22,627 nt of DNA from Methanosarcinales archaeon (lineage in GTDB: Archaea; Halobacteriota; Methanosarcinia; Methanosarcinales; Methanogasteraceae): assembly GCA_030672345.1 (NCBI GenBank), contig DAOVGO010000073.1, positions 1-22,627 of the forward strand. Direction: 5' to 3'. The notes below the pieces were generated by a model. The model was not told the DNA's origin and did not search any database. It saw only the letters and a list, made by a program, of their open reading frames with translations. Position 1 is the first letter of the stretch, and each line of letters starts with the position of its first letter. Both the position numbers and the translations under genes were made by a program. This document shows positions 1 through 6,669 of the stretch, in pieces.

Positions 1-109
1 CCCCGCTCATGACCGCCAGCGCAACCACCAGCACGGCTGCCAGTGCAACTACCGGTGTGGTGGCTGGTGTGATGCGTGCCGGCAGCAGTCTGTGTGAGCG
101 TTTGATCAA
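1..109 (-). CDS. N-terminus of an exported or membrane protein, cut by the window edge
   Basis: No function can be assigned because only about 36 codons are inside the window. A TTG start at 109-107 is preceded by a perfect AGGAGG (121-116) with 6-nt spacing. The reading frame is open to base 1 and encodes a basic N-terminus (IKRSHRLLPARI) followed by a long hydrophobic stretch rich in Val, Ala and Leu, typical of a signal peptide or signal anchor. The start lies 13 nt after the stop of the tetraheme cytochrome gene, so the two are very likely one operon, and the product may act with the cytochrome at the outer face of the membrane. That partnership is inference from position only. Confidence 0.6.
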   Translation of the reverse strand, partial: MIKRSHRLLPARITPATTPVVALAAVLVVALAVMSG

Positions 110-122
110 GAAATCCCTCCTG

Positions 123-965
123 TTATCGATACCTTGTTGGCGTCTCTTCGTCTATGTCATGACCGTACGTCTCTGCCGCCTCGAAGGTGATATCCACGCC
201 TGCACCCGAATGGCAGCCGAGACATGCCCAGTAGCCTTTGGAGATGTCAGAGCCGTTCACGTTCCCTGCGACGTGACCAAACGGCAGCCCCGCGGCGTGT
301 GGCGACGATTCGTTACATCCGCGGAGATAGAATGCGGAGTGTGCGTATCCGCTGAGGTCCGAGCCGACGATGGTTGCGCTTGAATCGGCGTCAAAGAAAT
401 CCGGATCGTTGTAGGCGTAATCCCGGTTTCCGTGGCACCGGTCATCATCGCAGACGCGCACCGTTCTCCTTGTGTGCGTGCCTGACAACCCGAAGAGGAA
501 GGTGTCATGGCAGAAGTTGCACAGTTCATCGGTGCTTACCGACCCACTGCTATCGATGTCGAGACTCACCAGTTCAAATTCGCCTGTGAGGTTGAACGAA
601 GAGCCGTCATATTTCGCCTTTCCCCATTTACCGCTGTCGCCGTCCCACAAATACGCAACATCGCCAAAATCATGCGTCCCGTCAGCAAAGTCCATCGTAT
701 ATATCACCGAACCGTCGTACTCGATTCCGCCAACACTCATGTAGGTCGTATAATTCTTGTTGTTTGCCGCATTCTTATGCGCCAGAACGGTCTGCGAGCC
801 GTCCAGTTGACCCCAGACGTCGGCATGGCACTTTGAGCATTTCGAGTTCATCTCGCAGACATTATAGAACGTGTGCTGCCCCGCAAACATGGAGATCGTC
901 CATGGAATCGCAAATAATGCAAGTGAGGCTACTGCAAGCATCATCCATAGATTCCTTTCTCTCAT
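123..965 (-). CDS. Membrane-anchored tetraheme cytochrome c
   Basis: Predicted extracytoplasmic electron-transfer protein. Residues 1-30 form an N-terminal signal anchor (basic start, then hydrophobic 6-28). Four covalent heme motifs are visible: CSKCH (43-47), CNFCH (149-153), CDDDRCH (172-178, the CX4CH variant) and CLGCH (248-252). Several scattered histidines (63, 98, 164, 209, 223, 231, 269) could be distal ligands. Residues 136-147 match a 12-residue EF-hand loop (DIDSSGSVSTDE), directly before the second heme motif, suggesting structural calcium binding. No transmembrane segment other than the anchor is seen. It is transcribed away from the DUF106 gene and runs into a second probable exported protein. 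ATG at 965 has no clear Shine-Dalgarno site; Met8 (an internal ATG after AAAGGA) is an alternative start. Multiheme cytochromes are common in ANME, Syntrophoarchaeia and Methanosarcinales; the electron donor and acceptor are unknown. Confidence 0.85.
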   Translation of the reverse strand: MRERNLWMMLAVASLALFAIPWTISMFAGQHTFYNVCEMNSKCSKCHADVWGQLDGSQTVLAHKNAANNKNYTTYMSVGGIEYDGSVIYTMDFADGTHDFGDVAYLWDGDSGKWGKAKYDGSSFNLTGEFELVSLDIDSSGSVSTDELCNFCHDTFLFGLSGTHTRRTVRVCDDDRCHGNRDYAYNDPDFFDADSSATIVGSDLSGYAHSAFYLRGCNESSPHAAGLPFGHVAGNVNGSDISKGYWACLGCHSGAGVDITFEAAETYGHDIDEETPTRYR

Positions 966-1139
966 GGTTCTGTACCAGGGCTTTCAGTGTTGGCGGGCGG
1001 TGTCGGGTCTTTAGAAAAACGTCATGCTCTATGGACTTAAATGTTACCGCGGACTTGCGTCTTTGTGACGGAATTCACCGATCTCCCAACACTGTGCCAC
1101 CTATAACTTTTTATGCATCGGTGACGCGGGTACTCTCGC

Positions 1140-1763
1140 ATGACCAACTGGAAGGAAACACTGGAACGAATGGCGCTGGCGTTCGGCATATCGCTGTTAC
1201 TGGGAATGATATTGATGGAGGTGCTCGGGCGGGGACAGGAATTCAGGGACATGATCGCCACGAGTGTCAGTGCCATGATCGGACCGCTGGCAGGCGTGTT
1301 ACCGATCCATATAACGCTTCTCGTGATGGCTGCGGTCACAGCCCTATATGCATCGCTCATCCAGAAGTACACCATCGACTGGGAGTTGATGCGCTCTTTC
1401 AGCGAGAAGATGAAGGCGTTTCAGAAGGAGTACCGGGAAGCGCAGCTCGCAGAGAACAAGCAGAAACTCAAGAAGCTCGATGAGCAGCGGGCTGCCATGA
1501 TGGGCGATCAGGGAAAGATGATGAAGCAGCAATTCAAACCGATGGCATACATCAGCATCCTCACGCTGCCGCTGTTCTTCTGGGCGATGTCGTTTGTGAG
1601 CGCCCATCCCGAATTTGTCATGCTATTCCCGTTCTGGGGGGAAAAATCACTTATGGAGCCCGCTTTTGCAGGAGTCTTCTATTACTGGATCGTCTGGTAC
1701 ATGTTATGCTCGTTTCCGATCAGCCAGGTCATCAGAAAGGCGCTTGACATCGGCGGAGCATAA
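1140..1763 (+). CDS. DUF106 family (archaeal Oxa1/YidC/EMC3-like membrane insertase)
   Basis: A 207-residue protein with the DUF106 layout: a hydrophobic helix near residues 10-30, a second at 55-75, a charged coiled-coil segment at about 85-130 rich in Lys, Glu and Gln, then two hydrophobic segments at about 135-155 and 165-195. The family is related to EMC3, TMCO1 and YidC/Oxa1 and is thought to help insert membrane proteins co-translationally, the cytosolic coiled coil contacting the ribosome. In many archaea it neighbours secY or adenylate kinase genes; here it stands alone between a cytochrome and a fumarase gene. The ATG at 1140 has no Shine-Dalgarno site; the T-rich stretch around 1101-1115 could be a TATA element of a leaderless transcript. 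Family assignment is confident; function is known from relatives. Confidence 0.85.
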   Translation: MTNWKETLERMALAFGISLLLGMILMEVLGRGQEFRDMIATSVSAMIGPLAGVLPIHITLLVMAAVTALYASLIQKYTIDWELMRSFSEKMKAFQKEYREAQLAENKQKLKKLDEQRAAMMGDQGKMMKQQFKPMAYISILTLPLFFWAMSFVSAHPEFVMLFPFWGEKSLMEPAFAGVFYYWIVWYMLCSFPISQVIRKALDIGGA

Positions 1764-1771
1764 GTTTCGGT

Positions 1772-1785
1772 GCTTTTGCTTTTTG
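1772..1785 (+). terminator. Oligo-T tract after the DUF106 gene
   Basis: Two T runs (TTTT at 1774-1777 and TTTTT at 1780-1784) lie 10-20 nt after the DUF106 stop codon in a convergent junction. Euryarchaeal transcription commonly stops at such U-rich tracts without a hairpin. Inference from sequence only. Confidence 0.4.
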
Positions 1786-1808
1786 GTACTTCTGAATCGT
1801 TTTCAAAT

Positions 1809-2423
1809 TCAAAACATAGCCGATAATCGCTTCTCTGCCCGGGATTTCACCTCATCGAACAAATTTCTCCCGTGTGCGTCGATCCCGACGATGAGCGGTC
1901 CGAAATCGTGCACATCAAACACCCAGACCGCCTCTGCCATGCCAAGATCGAGCCAGTGCACATCGCGCACAACAATGCGGTCTGCTGCGACCACGGCACA
2001 TCCACCGACAGCCGCAAGATACACGCACCGGTTCAGCATCGCATCAGTGACCGACATCGACATCCCGCCCTTGCCGATGATGGCATGTACACAAAACCGC
2101 TTCAGAAGCTCACTGGTCTGCGAGTCCAGGCGGGCGCTCGTGGTCGGTCCTGCCGCAATCACCTGCCATGATCCGCCCGCCTCCTTCATGACCGGACCGC
2201 AATGGTAGATCACGGCACCATCCGGGTCAAACGGGGTCTCCGATGTCTGCAATATTCGTTCATGCGCCCGATCTCTGGCTGTAACGACTGTTCCGTCCAG
2301 ATACACGAGATCGCCTGCACGCAAGCAGAGGATGTCAGGCAGGGTAAGCGGAGTCCGCAGGTGGTGGAGGGTCATGGTGTTGTTTCTGGCACTACCCGGA
2401 TTAAAACATTGTTCATTGTTCAT
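1809..2423 (-). CDS. Fumarate hydratase (class I), beta subunit / C-terminal domain
   Basis: Encodes the swivelling C-terminal half of the iron-sulfur (class I) fumarase/L-tartrate dehydratase family, which interconverts fumarate and malate. Family signatures are clear: LRTPLT near residue 22, a GDLVYLDGTVVTARD-type segment at about 37-51 followed by AHERI, YHCGPVM at about 73-79, GPTTS at about 92-96, and IIGKGGMS at about 115-122. Archaeal class I fumarases are often split in two genes; this is the beta part and no alpha subunit (which carries the Fe-S cysteines) is in the window. Start choice: ATG at 2423 sits about 5 nt after the transcription start predicted from the TATA-like box at 2451-2460, fitting a leaderless message. 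Met17 (2375) would match the usual family N-terminus better but also lacks a Shine-Dalgarno site. Confidence 0.9.
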   Translation of the reverse strand: MNNEQCFNPGSARNNTMTLHHLRTPLTLPDILCLRAGDLVYLDGTVVTARDRAHERILQTSETPFDPDGAVIYHCGPVMKEAGGSWQVIAAGPTTSARLDSQTSELLKRFCVHAIIGKGGMSMSVTDAMLNRCVYLAAVGGCAVVAADRIVVRDVHWLDLGMAEAVWVFDVHDFGPLIVGIDAHGRNLFDEVKSRAEKRLSAMF

Positions 2424-2450
2424 CGGCGGAGCTGCCGTGTCTGGACTAAA

Positions 2451-2460
2451 CTAATAAAGA
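2451..2460 (-). promoter_or_regulatory. TATA-like box for the fumarase beta gene
   Basis: TCTTTATTAG on the minus strand, centred about 32 nt before the ATG at 2423. This spacing predicts a very short or absent leader, consistent with the lack of a Shine-Dalgarno site. It also implies the gene can be transcribed separately from the glycosyltransferase just upstream. Confidence 0.4.
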
Positions 2461-2485
2461 TTGCACATTTTAGATAAATCGCGTG

Positions 2486-3487
2486 TCAAACCTCGCTCCT
2501 TCTCGATTCTTTCCATTCGACACGTCCTCCGAACACCTGTTTTGCCAGCGCAACAACTCCGCAGAGCGTGATCAGCCAGAGATGCCCGATCAATCCGAAG
2601 GTCTGGATAACAGCGCGGCGTACACCGTATTTACCCCATAAACGCACCCCGTACAGCGGCGCAACCGGTGTGGCAAGAAACGCAACAAACGGCAGAGACA
2701 GCGCAAGGAACCATGCCAGTTTCTTTGATACGGAAATCTCCGAGGCGATAAACGATGGCAGGTACATGCGCAGTCCCTGATATGCGCCGGATAACCATCT
2801 GACACGTTGGTTGAACAGATCTCTGATGGTGGACGGCGCCTGCTCTCCAACCATGGTATTTGGTGTGAATCCGCCGATAAAACCTGTAAGATATGCTTTT
2901 TGAGTAAAATCAAGATCCTCGCACGATACCGACTCGCCCAGACGATCGACCCGAATGCCTCTCATAATTCTGATATTCAAGACCCCGATCATGCCATTGA
3001 ACTGGTTAAACCCATCAAATTTCTCAAACATCCGGTACACATCAGAAAAAAAGCAATATTCTGCAGCAATGGTCTTTGTTACGATATTTTCATCCTCGTT
3101 CGTGATGAAACGTGCGCCGCTTGCGATGATCACGTTCTTATTCGACCGCAGCACATCTGTGCACTCGATCAGGAAATTTCTGTCAGGGCGGCTGTCCACA
3201 TCAAAGAGTGCGAGATAATCAGGTGCCTTTTCGTGTTTATGTGCATCAAGAGCGTCGTTGATCGCACCGGCACGGCGTCCCCGGTTGTTTTTGCGTGCGA
3301 TCACGGTAATCGGCATCTCCTCAAGGAATTTCAGGCGATCATCGGTTTCATTCTTGAGATCGATAACATAGATGGTCCTGACATCAATATCTCCTTTTTC
3401 AAGATCCAATATGCAATCTACGGATTTCTTAAGTACTGATATCGGTTCGAATGGTGCTACCGGCACGATAACATCCAGGCGTTCCAT
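2486..3487 (-). CDS. Membrane-bound family 2 glycosyltransferase
   Basis: A GT-A fold glycosyltransferase that should transfer a sugar from a nucleotide-sugar at the inner membrane face. Motifs in order: an N-terminal beta strand (DVIVPV), the RGRRAGAIN segment (69-77) that contacts the nucleotide, the metal-binding DVD (96-98), the catalytic ED (190-191) in CEDLD, and QRVRW (227-231), the Q-x-x-R-W motif of processive GT2 enzymes. Two C-terminal hydrophobic segments (about 257-280 and 292-315) anchor it in the membrane, and a basic tail follows. The motif set resembles cellulose or hyaluronan synthase-type enzymes, but at 333 residues it is shorter and has few membrane spans. The start codon lies 3 nt after the stop of the small membrane protein gene, so they are co-transcribed. 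The sugar and acceptor are not predictable. Confidence 0.85.
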   Translation of the reverse strand: MERLDVIVPVAPFEPISVLKKSVDCILDLEKGDIDVRTIYVIDLKNETDDRLKFLEEMPITVIARKNNRGRRAGAINDALDAHKHEKAPDYLALFDVDSRPDRNFLIECTDVLRSNKNVIIASGARFITNEDENIVTKTIAAEYCFFSDVYRMFEKFDGFNQFNGMIGVLNIRIMRGIRVDRLGESVSCEDLDFTQKAYLTGFIGGFTPNTMVGEQAPSTIRDLFNQRVRWLSGAYQGLRMYLPSFIASEISVSKKLAWFLALSLPFVAFLATPVAPLYGVRLWGKYGVRRAVIQTFGLIGHLWLITLCGVVALAKQVFGGRVEWKESRRSEV

Positions 3488-3490
3488 ATT

Positions 3491-3781
3491 TTATCCGCCT
3501 GACAGCAGAGTGATTATATCCGCGCCATATATCTCGCTTACAACCAGATTCAGCACGATGCCAATGAGTGCTCCTGTGACCAGACTGGTGATGATCCGGA
3601 TCTTGATGATGAGAATTGCAGCGATGATTATTGATACGATCAGACCGATCCCCGAACCAGACCCGATCATGCCCAGAAGCCCGACCGATCCGGATATAAG
3701 TCCGAGCATCACTGAAACTGCGTTTATTCCAAATATGATTCCTATTATCACGCCGATTATGGTGAAGGTGTTGCTGCCCAT
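3491..3781 (-). CDS. Small glycine-rich integral membrane protein
   Basis: Not recognised as a named family. The 96 residues are almost entirely hydrophobic, rich in Ile, Gly, Val and Ser, with three to four probable membrane helices (about 5-25, 26-42, 43-60 and 62-83). Several G-x-x-x-G and Gly-Ser patterns (for example GLISGSVGLLGMIGSGSG at about 27-44) are typical of tightly packed helices. A GGGGTGG-like ribosome binding site precedes the ATG. It lies 16 nt after phoU and 3 nt before the glycosyltransferase, so it is the middle gene of a three-gene operon. It might form a membrane platform for the glycosyltransferase; that is speculation from position. Confidence 0.7.
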   Translation of the reverse strand: MGSNTFTIIGVIIGIIFGINAVSVMLGLISGSVGLLGMIGSGSGIGLIVSIIIAAILIIKIRIITSLVTGALIGIVLNLVVSEIYGADIITLLSGG

Positions 3782-3797
3782 GATACCACCCCTTGCA

Positions 3798-4451
3798 TCA
3801 ATTCAGATGCACCCGATCCCCTGTTGCCATGTAGATCACATTCTCACAGAGGTTCACGGCATGATCGCCGATGCGCTCGAGATACTTCGAGACGAATAGC
3901 AGGTTCGAGATGTTGGCAAGCTTCTTCGGATCCTCGACCAGATATGTCAGCAGTTCCCTCCGCACCTGATCATACAGCCCATCGACGAGGTCATCCTGCT
4001 CTGCAGTCTTGTATGCAAGGTCGCTATCCGAATCATGAAATGACTTAATCGCGGAGTTGAGCATCTCGCGCACCATATCTGACATGCGCGGGATGTCGAT
4101 CAAGGGTTTTACGTGCGGCTCGCCCTTCGTGTATATCGTGACCCTTGCGATATCGACAGCGAGGTCGCCCATCCGTTCGAGATCGATCTGTATCTTGAGT
4201 GCGGTTGTAATCGTCCGCAGATCGACTGCCATCGGCTGCTGGAGCGCAATCAGCCTCAGGCACGACTTCTCGATGTCACACGCAAGATCATCCACCGCCC
4301 CGTCCCGCCCGATCACCGACTGAGCCAGCGACATATCATGGGTTTTGAGCGAAACAACCGCGTCATGGATGAGTACGTCAACCTTTCTACCCAGTTCTAT
4401 GATATTTTCTTTCAGTTTTTCCAGTTCGTGTTCGTACTGATTCCTGACCAT
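3798..4451 (-). CDS. phoU: PhoU-type phosphate signalling regulator
   Basis: A 217-residue all-helical protein with two PhoU repeats. The metal-binding signature E-x-x-x-D-x-x-x-D appears twice: E92-RMG-D96-LAV-D100, and E192-RIG-D196 followed by HAVN in the second repeat. PhoU proteins bind metal clusters and restrain phosphate uptake through the Pst transporter, acting on PhoR in bacteria. Neither pst nor a histidine kinase gene is in the window. It is the first gene of an operon with a small membrane protein and a glycosyltransferase, an unusual context. A TATA-like TAATATAAC (4482-4474) centred 27 nt before the ATG and the weak Shine-Dalgarno site suggest a leaderless message. Confidence 0.93.
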   Translation of the reverse strand: MVRNQYEHELEKLKENIIELGRKVDVLIHDAVVSLKTHDMSLAQSVIGRDGAVDDLACDIEKSCLRLIALQQPMAVDLRTITTALKIQIDLERMGDLAVDIARVTIYTKGEPHVKPLIDIPRMSDMVREMLNSAIKSFHDSDSDLAYKTAEQDDLVDGLYDQVRRELLTYLVEDPKKLANISNLLFVSKYLERIGDHAVNLCENVIYMATGDRVHLN

Positions 4452-4473
4452 CGTAATCTCTTATGCAGGTGAT

Positions 4474-4482
4474 GTTATATTA
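4474..4482 (-). promoter_or_regulatory. TATA-like box for phoU
   Basis: TAATATAAC on the minus strand, centred about 27 nt before the phoU ATG at 4451. That is the distance expected between an archaeal TATA box and a transcription start at the start codon itself. Confidence 0.45.
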
Positions 4483-4527
4483 CTCTGCTTGCTACGTTTT
4501 ACACCCCATCCACCAAAATCGGTTTCA

Positions 4528-4545
4528 GCAGACACCTGTGTCTGC
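4528..4545 (-). terminator. Perfect inverted repeat between lysK and phoU
   Basis: GCAGACAC-CT-GTGTCTGC, two perfect 8-nt arms around 2 nt, starts 6 nt after the lysK stop codon. On the minus strand it is followed by a short TTTT. It could be a lysK terminator hairpin, or an operator, since it also lies about 50 nt upstream of the phoU TATA box. The sequence alone does not decide. Confidence 0.45.
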
Positions 4546-4550
4546 GATTA

Positions 4551-6053
4551 TCACTCCCTACCAGCCTCTCTGAGCCTCTTTAATAAAAATTCCCGGTCCA
4601 GTGACGCCATGAAATATCCGGCTCGCGGACCAGACTTCTTCCCGAGAATGGCTATGTATATAGCCTGAAACAGCTTGCTTCCGCTGATCCCGACCTCTTC
4701 TGACACCTCATACACCAGGTCATGCAGATCGCTGGCTGTCAGATCGTCGCTGATGCCGGATGCAAGGAGCAAAAGCCCCCTTCTCTGCTCAGGAGTGAGG
4801 CTTTCCACAACAGGAGGCAGGGTTTCCTGCACCTCGAATTTGACCGACTCAGGCGCATACAAGGCAAGCCAGTTCAACGCATTCTCCATGCGCCTCTGCA
4901 CCGACTCCATATCAAACGCAGCATAACCGCTGCGCCTGAGAACCTCCTGGAAGCCATCAGGGTCGGATGCGATCTGCAGGGCGGTCACGATGTGCGTGAA
5001 CGGGATGTCTGACCGAAGAGACGTCTCTGTCTGGGATAGTTCGCGTGCCCTGCCTGTTGCACGGTCGTATTCATCGATCAGCTCGACGATGCGGGACGGA
5101 TCAAAATCGATGTGCTTCTCAGGCTTTGTTTTGATGATCAGGTACCTGAGCACTTCTGGCGGCATGACCCGCAGCATATCAGAGATCGTGACCGTCACAC
5201 CGGTCGATGATGACATCGCGCCCTTCCCCTTCAGATGAATCCATTCGTAGATGATCGGATACGGGGGCTCGTATCCATAGATCTCTCTCGAGATCCTTGT
5301 TCCTGTGTCATACGAGCCACCCCTTGTCGCATGATCCTTGCCAAACGGCTCGATCGTGACACCGAGAATGCCCCAACGTGCAGCCCAGTCAACCCGCCAT
5401 GTCAGCTTCCCGTTCCCTTTCACAGGCACAGTGCCCGCATAACCGCAGTCGCAGGTGTAATCAACCGTCTCGCGGCGTTCATCGAATCCTGTGACCTGCG
5501 TGGTTGTGATCCGTCCGCAGGATTCGCACAGAACATTGAATGGACTCCAGTCAGCAGGAATCGCCCGTTTTGATACCTCTTCGAGGATTGCTGCGATTTT
5601 GTCCCGGTTTCGCAGTGCTTTCATGGTTGCGGGCACGAAATCCCCGTTTCCGTAGAGTTCGTGCGCGCGATAGACCGTCGGAGCGATATCCAGTTCCTTT
5701 AGAGACTCAAGAAACGGCATCAGGTAATGCTCGGCATAGTTTGCACAATTGCCGCACGGGCATGGTATGGCATAGAGCGGCTTGCCAACATGTTCGGCGT
5801 AATCATCAGGCAGGAACGGATAGACCTTGCGGAGCGGATCAAAGGTGTCTCCTATGTAGATCAGTTCCGCATCAACCCCGGCGTCGCAGAGTGCACGGTA
5901 TGCCCCGTCAGCGGTCAGTACCTCGCGCAGGTTTCCGATATGGATGCTCCCGGATGGCGTGATCCCGGTTGCGATGATATGCTTCTCCCGGGTCGCAGCC
6001 ACGTTCTCCGCGATGACGTCTGCCCAGTGCCTCGACTCGTCCATCTCACTCAT
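4551..6053 (-). CDS. lysK: Lysyl-tRNA synthetase, class I
   Basis: Charges tRNA-Lys in the cytoplasm using the class I (Rossmann) fold found in most euryarchaea and some bacteria. Visible signatures (numbered from the TTG one codon upstream): the HIGH box as PSGSIHIGN (34-42), the KMSKS box as KGAMSSSTG (278-286), and zinc-binding cysteines in CPCGNC (99-104), CESCG (177-181) and CDCG (202-205). Length (500 aa) is normal for the family. The start is taken as ATG at 6053; the TTG at 6056 is an alternative. It follows nikR by about 30 nt and is probably co-transcribed. The intergenic region contains a tandem duplication of the start region that creates a six-codon mini-ORF (see findings). No class II LysRS is in the window. 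Confidence 0.95.
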   Translation of the reverse strand: MSEMDESRHWADVIAENVAATREKHIIATGITPSGSIHIGNLREVLTADGAYRALCDAGVDAELIYIGDTFDPLRKVYPFLPDDYAEHVGKPLYAIPCPCGNCANYAEHYLMPFLESLKELDIAPTVYRAHELYGNGDFVPATMKALRNRDKIAAILEEVSKRAIPADWSPFNVLCESCGRITTTQVTGFDERRETVDYTCDCGYAGTVPVKGNGKLTWRVDWAARWGILGVTIEPFGKDHATRGGSYDTGTRISREIYGYEPPYPIIYEWIHLKGKGAMSSSTGVTVTISDMLRVMPPEVLRYLIIKTKPEKHIDFDPSRIVELIDEYDRATGRARELSQTETSLRSDIPFTHIVTALQIASDPDGFQEVLRRSGYAAFDMESVQRRMENALNWLALYAPESVKFEVQETLPPVVESLTPEQRRGLLLLASGISDDLTASDLHDLVYEVSEEVGISGSKLFQAIYIAILGKKSGPRAGYFMASLDREFLLKRLREAGRE

Positions 6054-6089
6054 CAATCTTACGCGGTCTCACTTATCATCGATCTTACG
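6044..6089 (-). repeat. Imperfect tandem duplication at the nikR-lysK junction
   Basis: Copy 1 (6089-6067) reads CGTAAGATCGATGA, then TAA, then GTGAGA. Copy 2 (6063-6044) reads CGTAAGATTGATGA followed by GTGAGA. Copy 1 contains the nikR stop codon and an ATG with the codons ATA AGT GAG ACC GCG TAA (6079-6059). Copy 2 contains the lysK start. The second copy differs by one substitution and the loss of 3 nt. Confidence 0.6.
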
Positions 6090-6507
6090 TTTCGGTCGAA
6101 ACGGTGGTCAGTTTCAGGTGCTGCACTCCCTTGAGCGCCATAAGCCCCTCTGCTACCGCCTTAACCTCGCTTACATCACCCTGCAGCACGATGACCTCCA
6201 TGCATGTCTTCTCATCCACATGCGTATGGAGTGATGACCTGATCACATCCAGATGTTTGTGTTGAATATCAGCAAGCTCATCAACAAGTCCGCGCTGGTG
6301 GTGGTTGTATGTCATTGATATGACGCCGACCCTGCCTCCTTTGACCTCGCTTGTCCATTCGTAGTACCTGATATAACTCCGGATCGCATCCCTGATGCCT
6401 TCCGACCTTGAAGAGTATCCTCGCTTTGCAAGGATGTCGTCAAATCTCGTGAGCAGGTTATCCGGAAGCGATACCCCGATTCTCATCAATTCCTTTTCAT
6501 TTTCCAT
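6085..6507 (-). CDS. nikR: Nickel-responsive regulator NikR
   Basis: A 140-residue ribbon-helix-helix repressor that senses nickel and usually represses nickel uptake. Residues 7-48 form the RHH DNA-binding domain (RIGVSLP strand, then YSSRSEGIRDAIR). The C-terminal ACT-like domain keeps the full high-affinity nickel site: H83 in IQHKH, H94 and H96 in SLHTHVD, and C102 in TCMEV, equivalent to H76, H87, H89 and C95 of E. coli NikR. Methanogen-type archaea have a heavy nickel demand (methyl-coenzyme M reductase cofactor F430, CODH, hydrogenases); the window itself also encodes a LarA-type nickel enzyme. No transporter is adjacent. Translation starts at ATG 6507, just after a TTGATCAA palindrome. 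lysK follows on the same strand. Confidence 0.95.
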   Translation of the reverse strand: MENEKELMRIGVSLPDNLLTRFDDILAKRGYSSRSEGIRDAIRSYIRYYEWTSEVKGGRVGVISMTYNHHQRGLVDELADIQHKHLDVIRSSLHTHVDEKTCMEVIVLQGDVSEVKAVAEGLMALKGVQHLKLTTVSTET

Positions 6508-6569
6508 TTGATCAACCCATATCGTGTGATGCTGTGTTAATCAATCTATCGTATGTTATCCATTAATAA

Positions 6570-6608
6570 TATTATGCTATTGGCGCAAGATCGGGATACC
6601 TCATAATA
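6570..6608. promoter_or_regulatory. Candidate operator dyad between nikR and the KaiC-like gene
   Basis: TATTATG (6570-6576) and CATAATA (6602-6608) are perfect inverted half-sites separated by 25 nt in the divergent intergenic region. NikR operators are inverted half-sites, for example GTATGA/TCATAC in E. coli, usually with shorter spacing. The region is AT-rich, so chance is possible and the half-sites may simply be TATA elements. Confidence 0.25.
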
Positions 6609-6669
6609 ATAATGACAATGTTTTAGTAGGATGGGAAACAAAGCCATCTGTGTAGGAGTGAAAAAGGCA

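Noticed and set aside
9..383. Plus-strand open frame across the cytochrome gene
   Set aside because: It is antisense to a gene with four heme motifs and has an unnatural Ser/Thr/Ala-rich start; a shadow frame.
3438..3452. GGTTCGAAT resembling a tRNA T-loop
   Set aside because: It lies inside the glycosyltransferase coding region and no acceptor or anticodon stems can be built around it.
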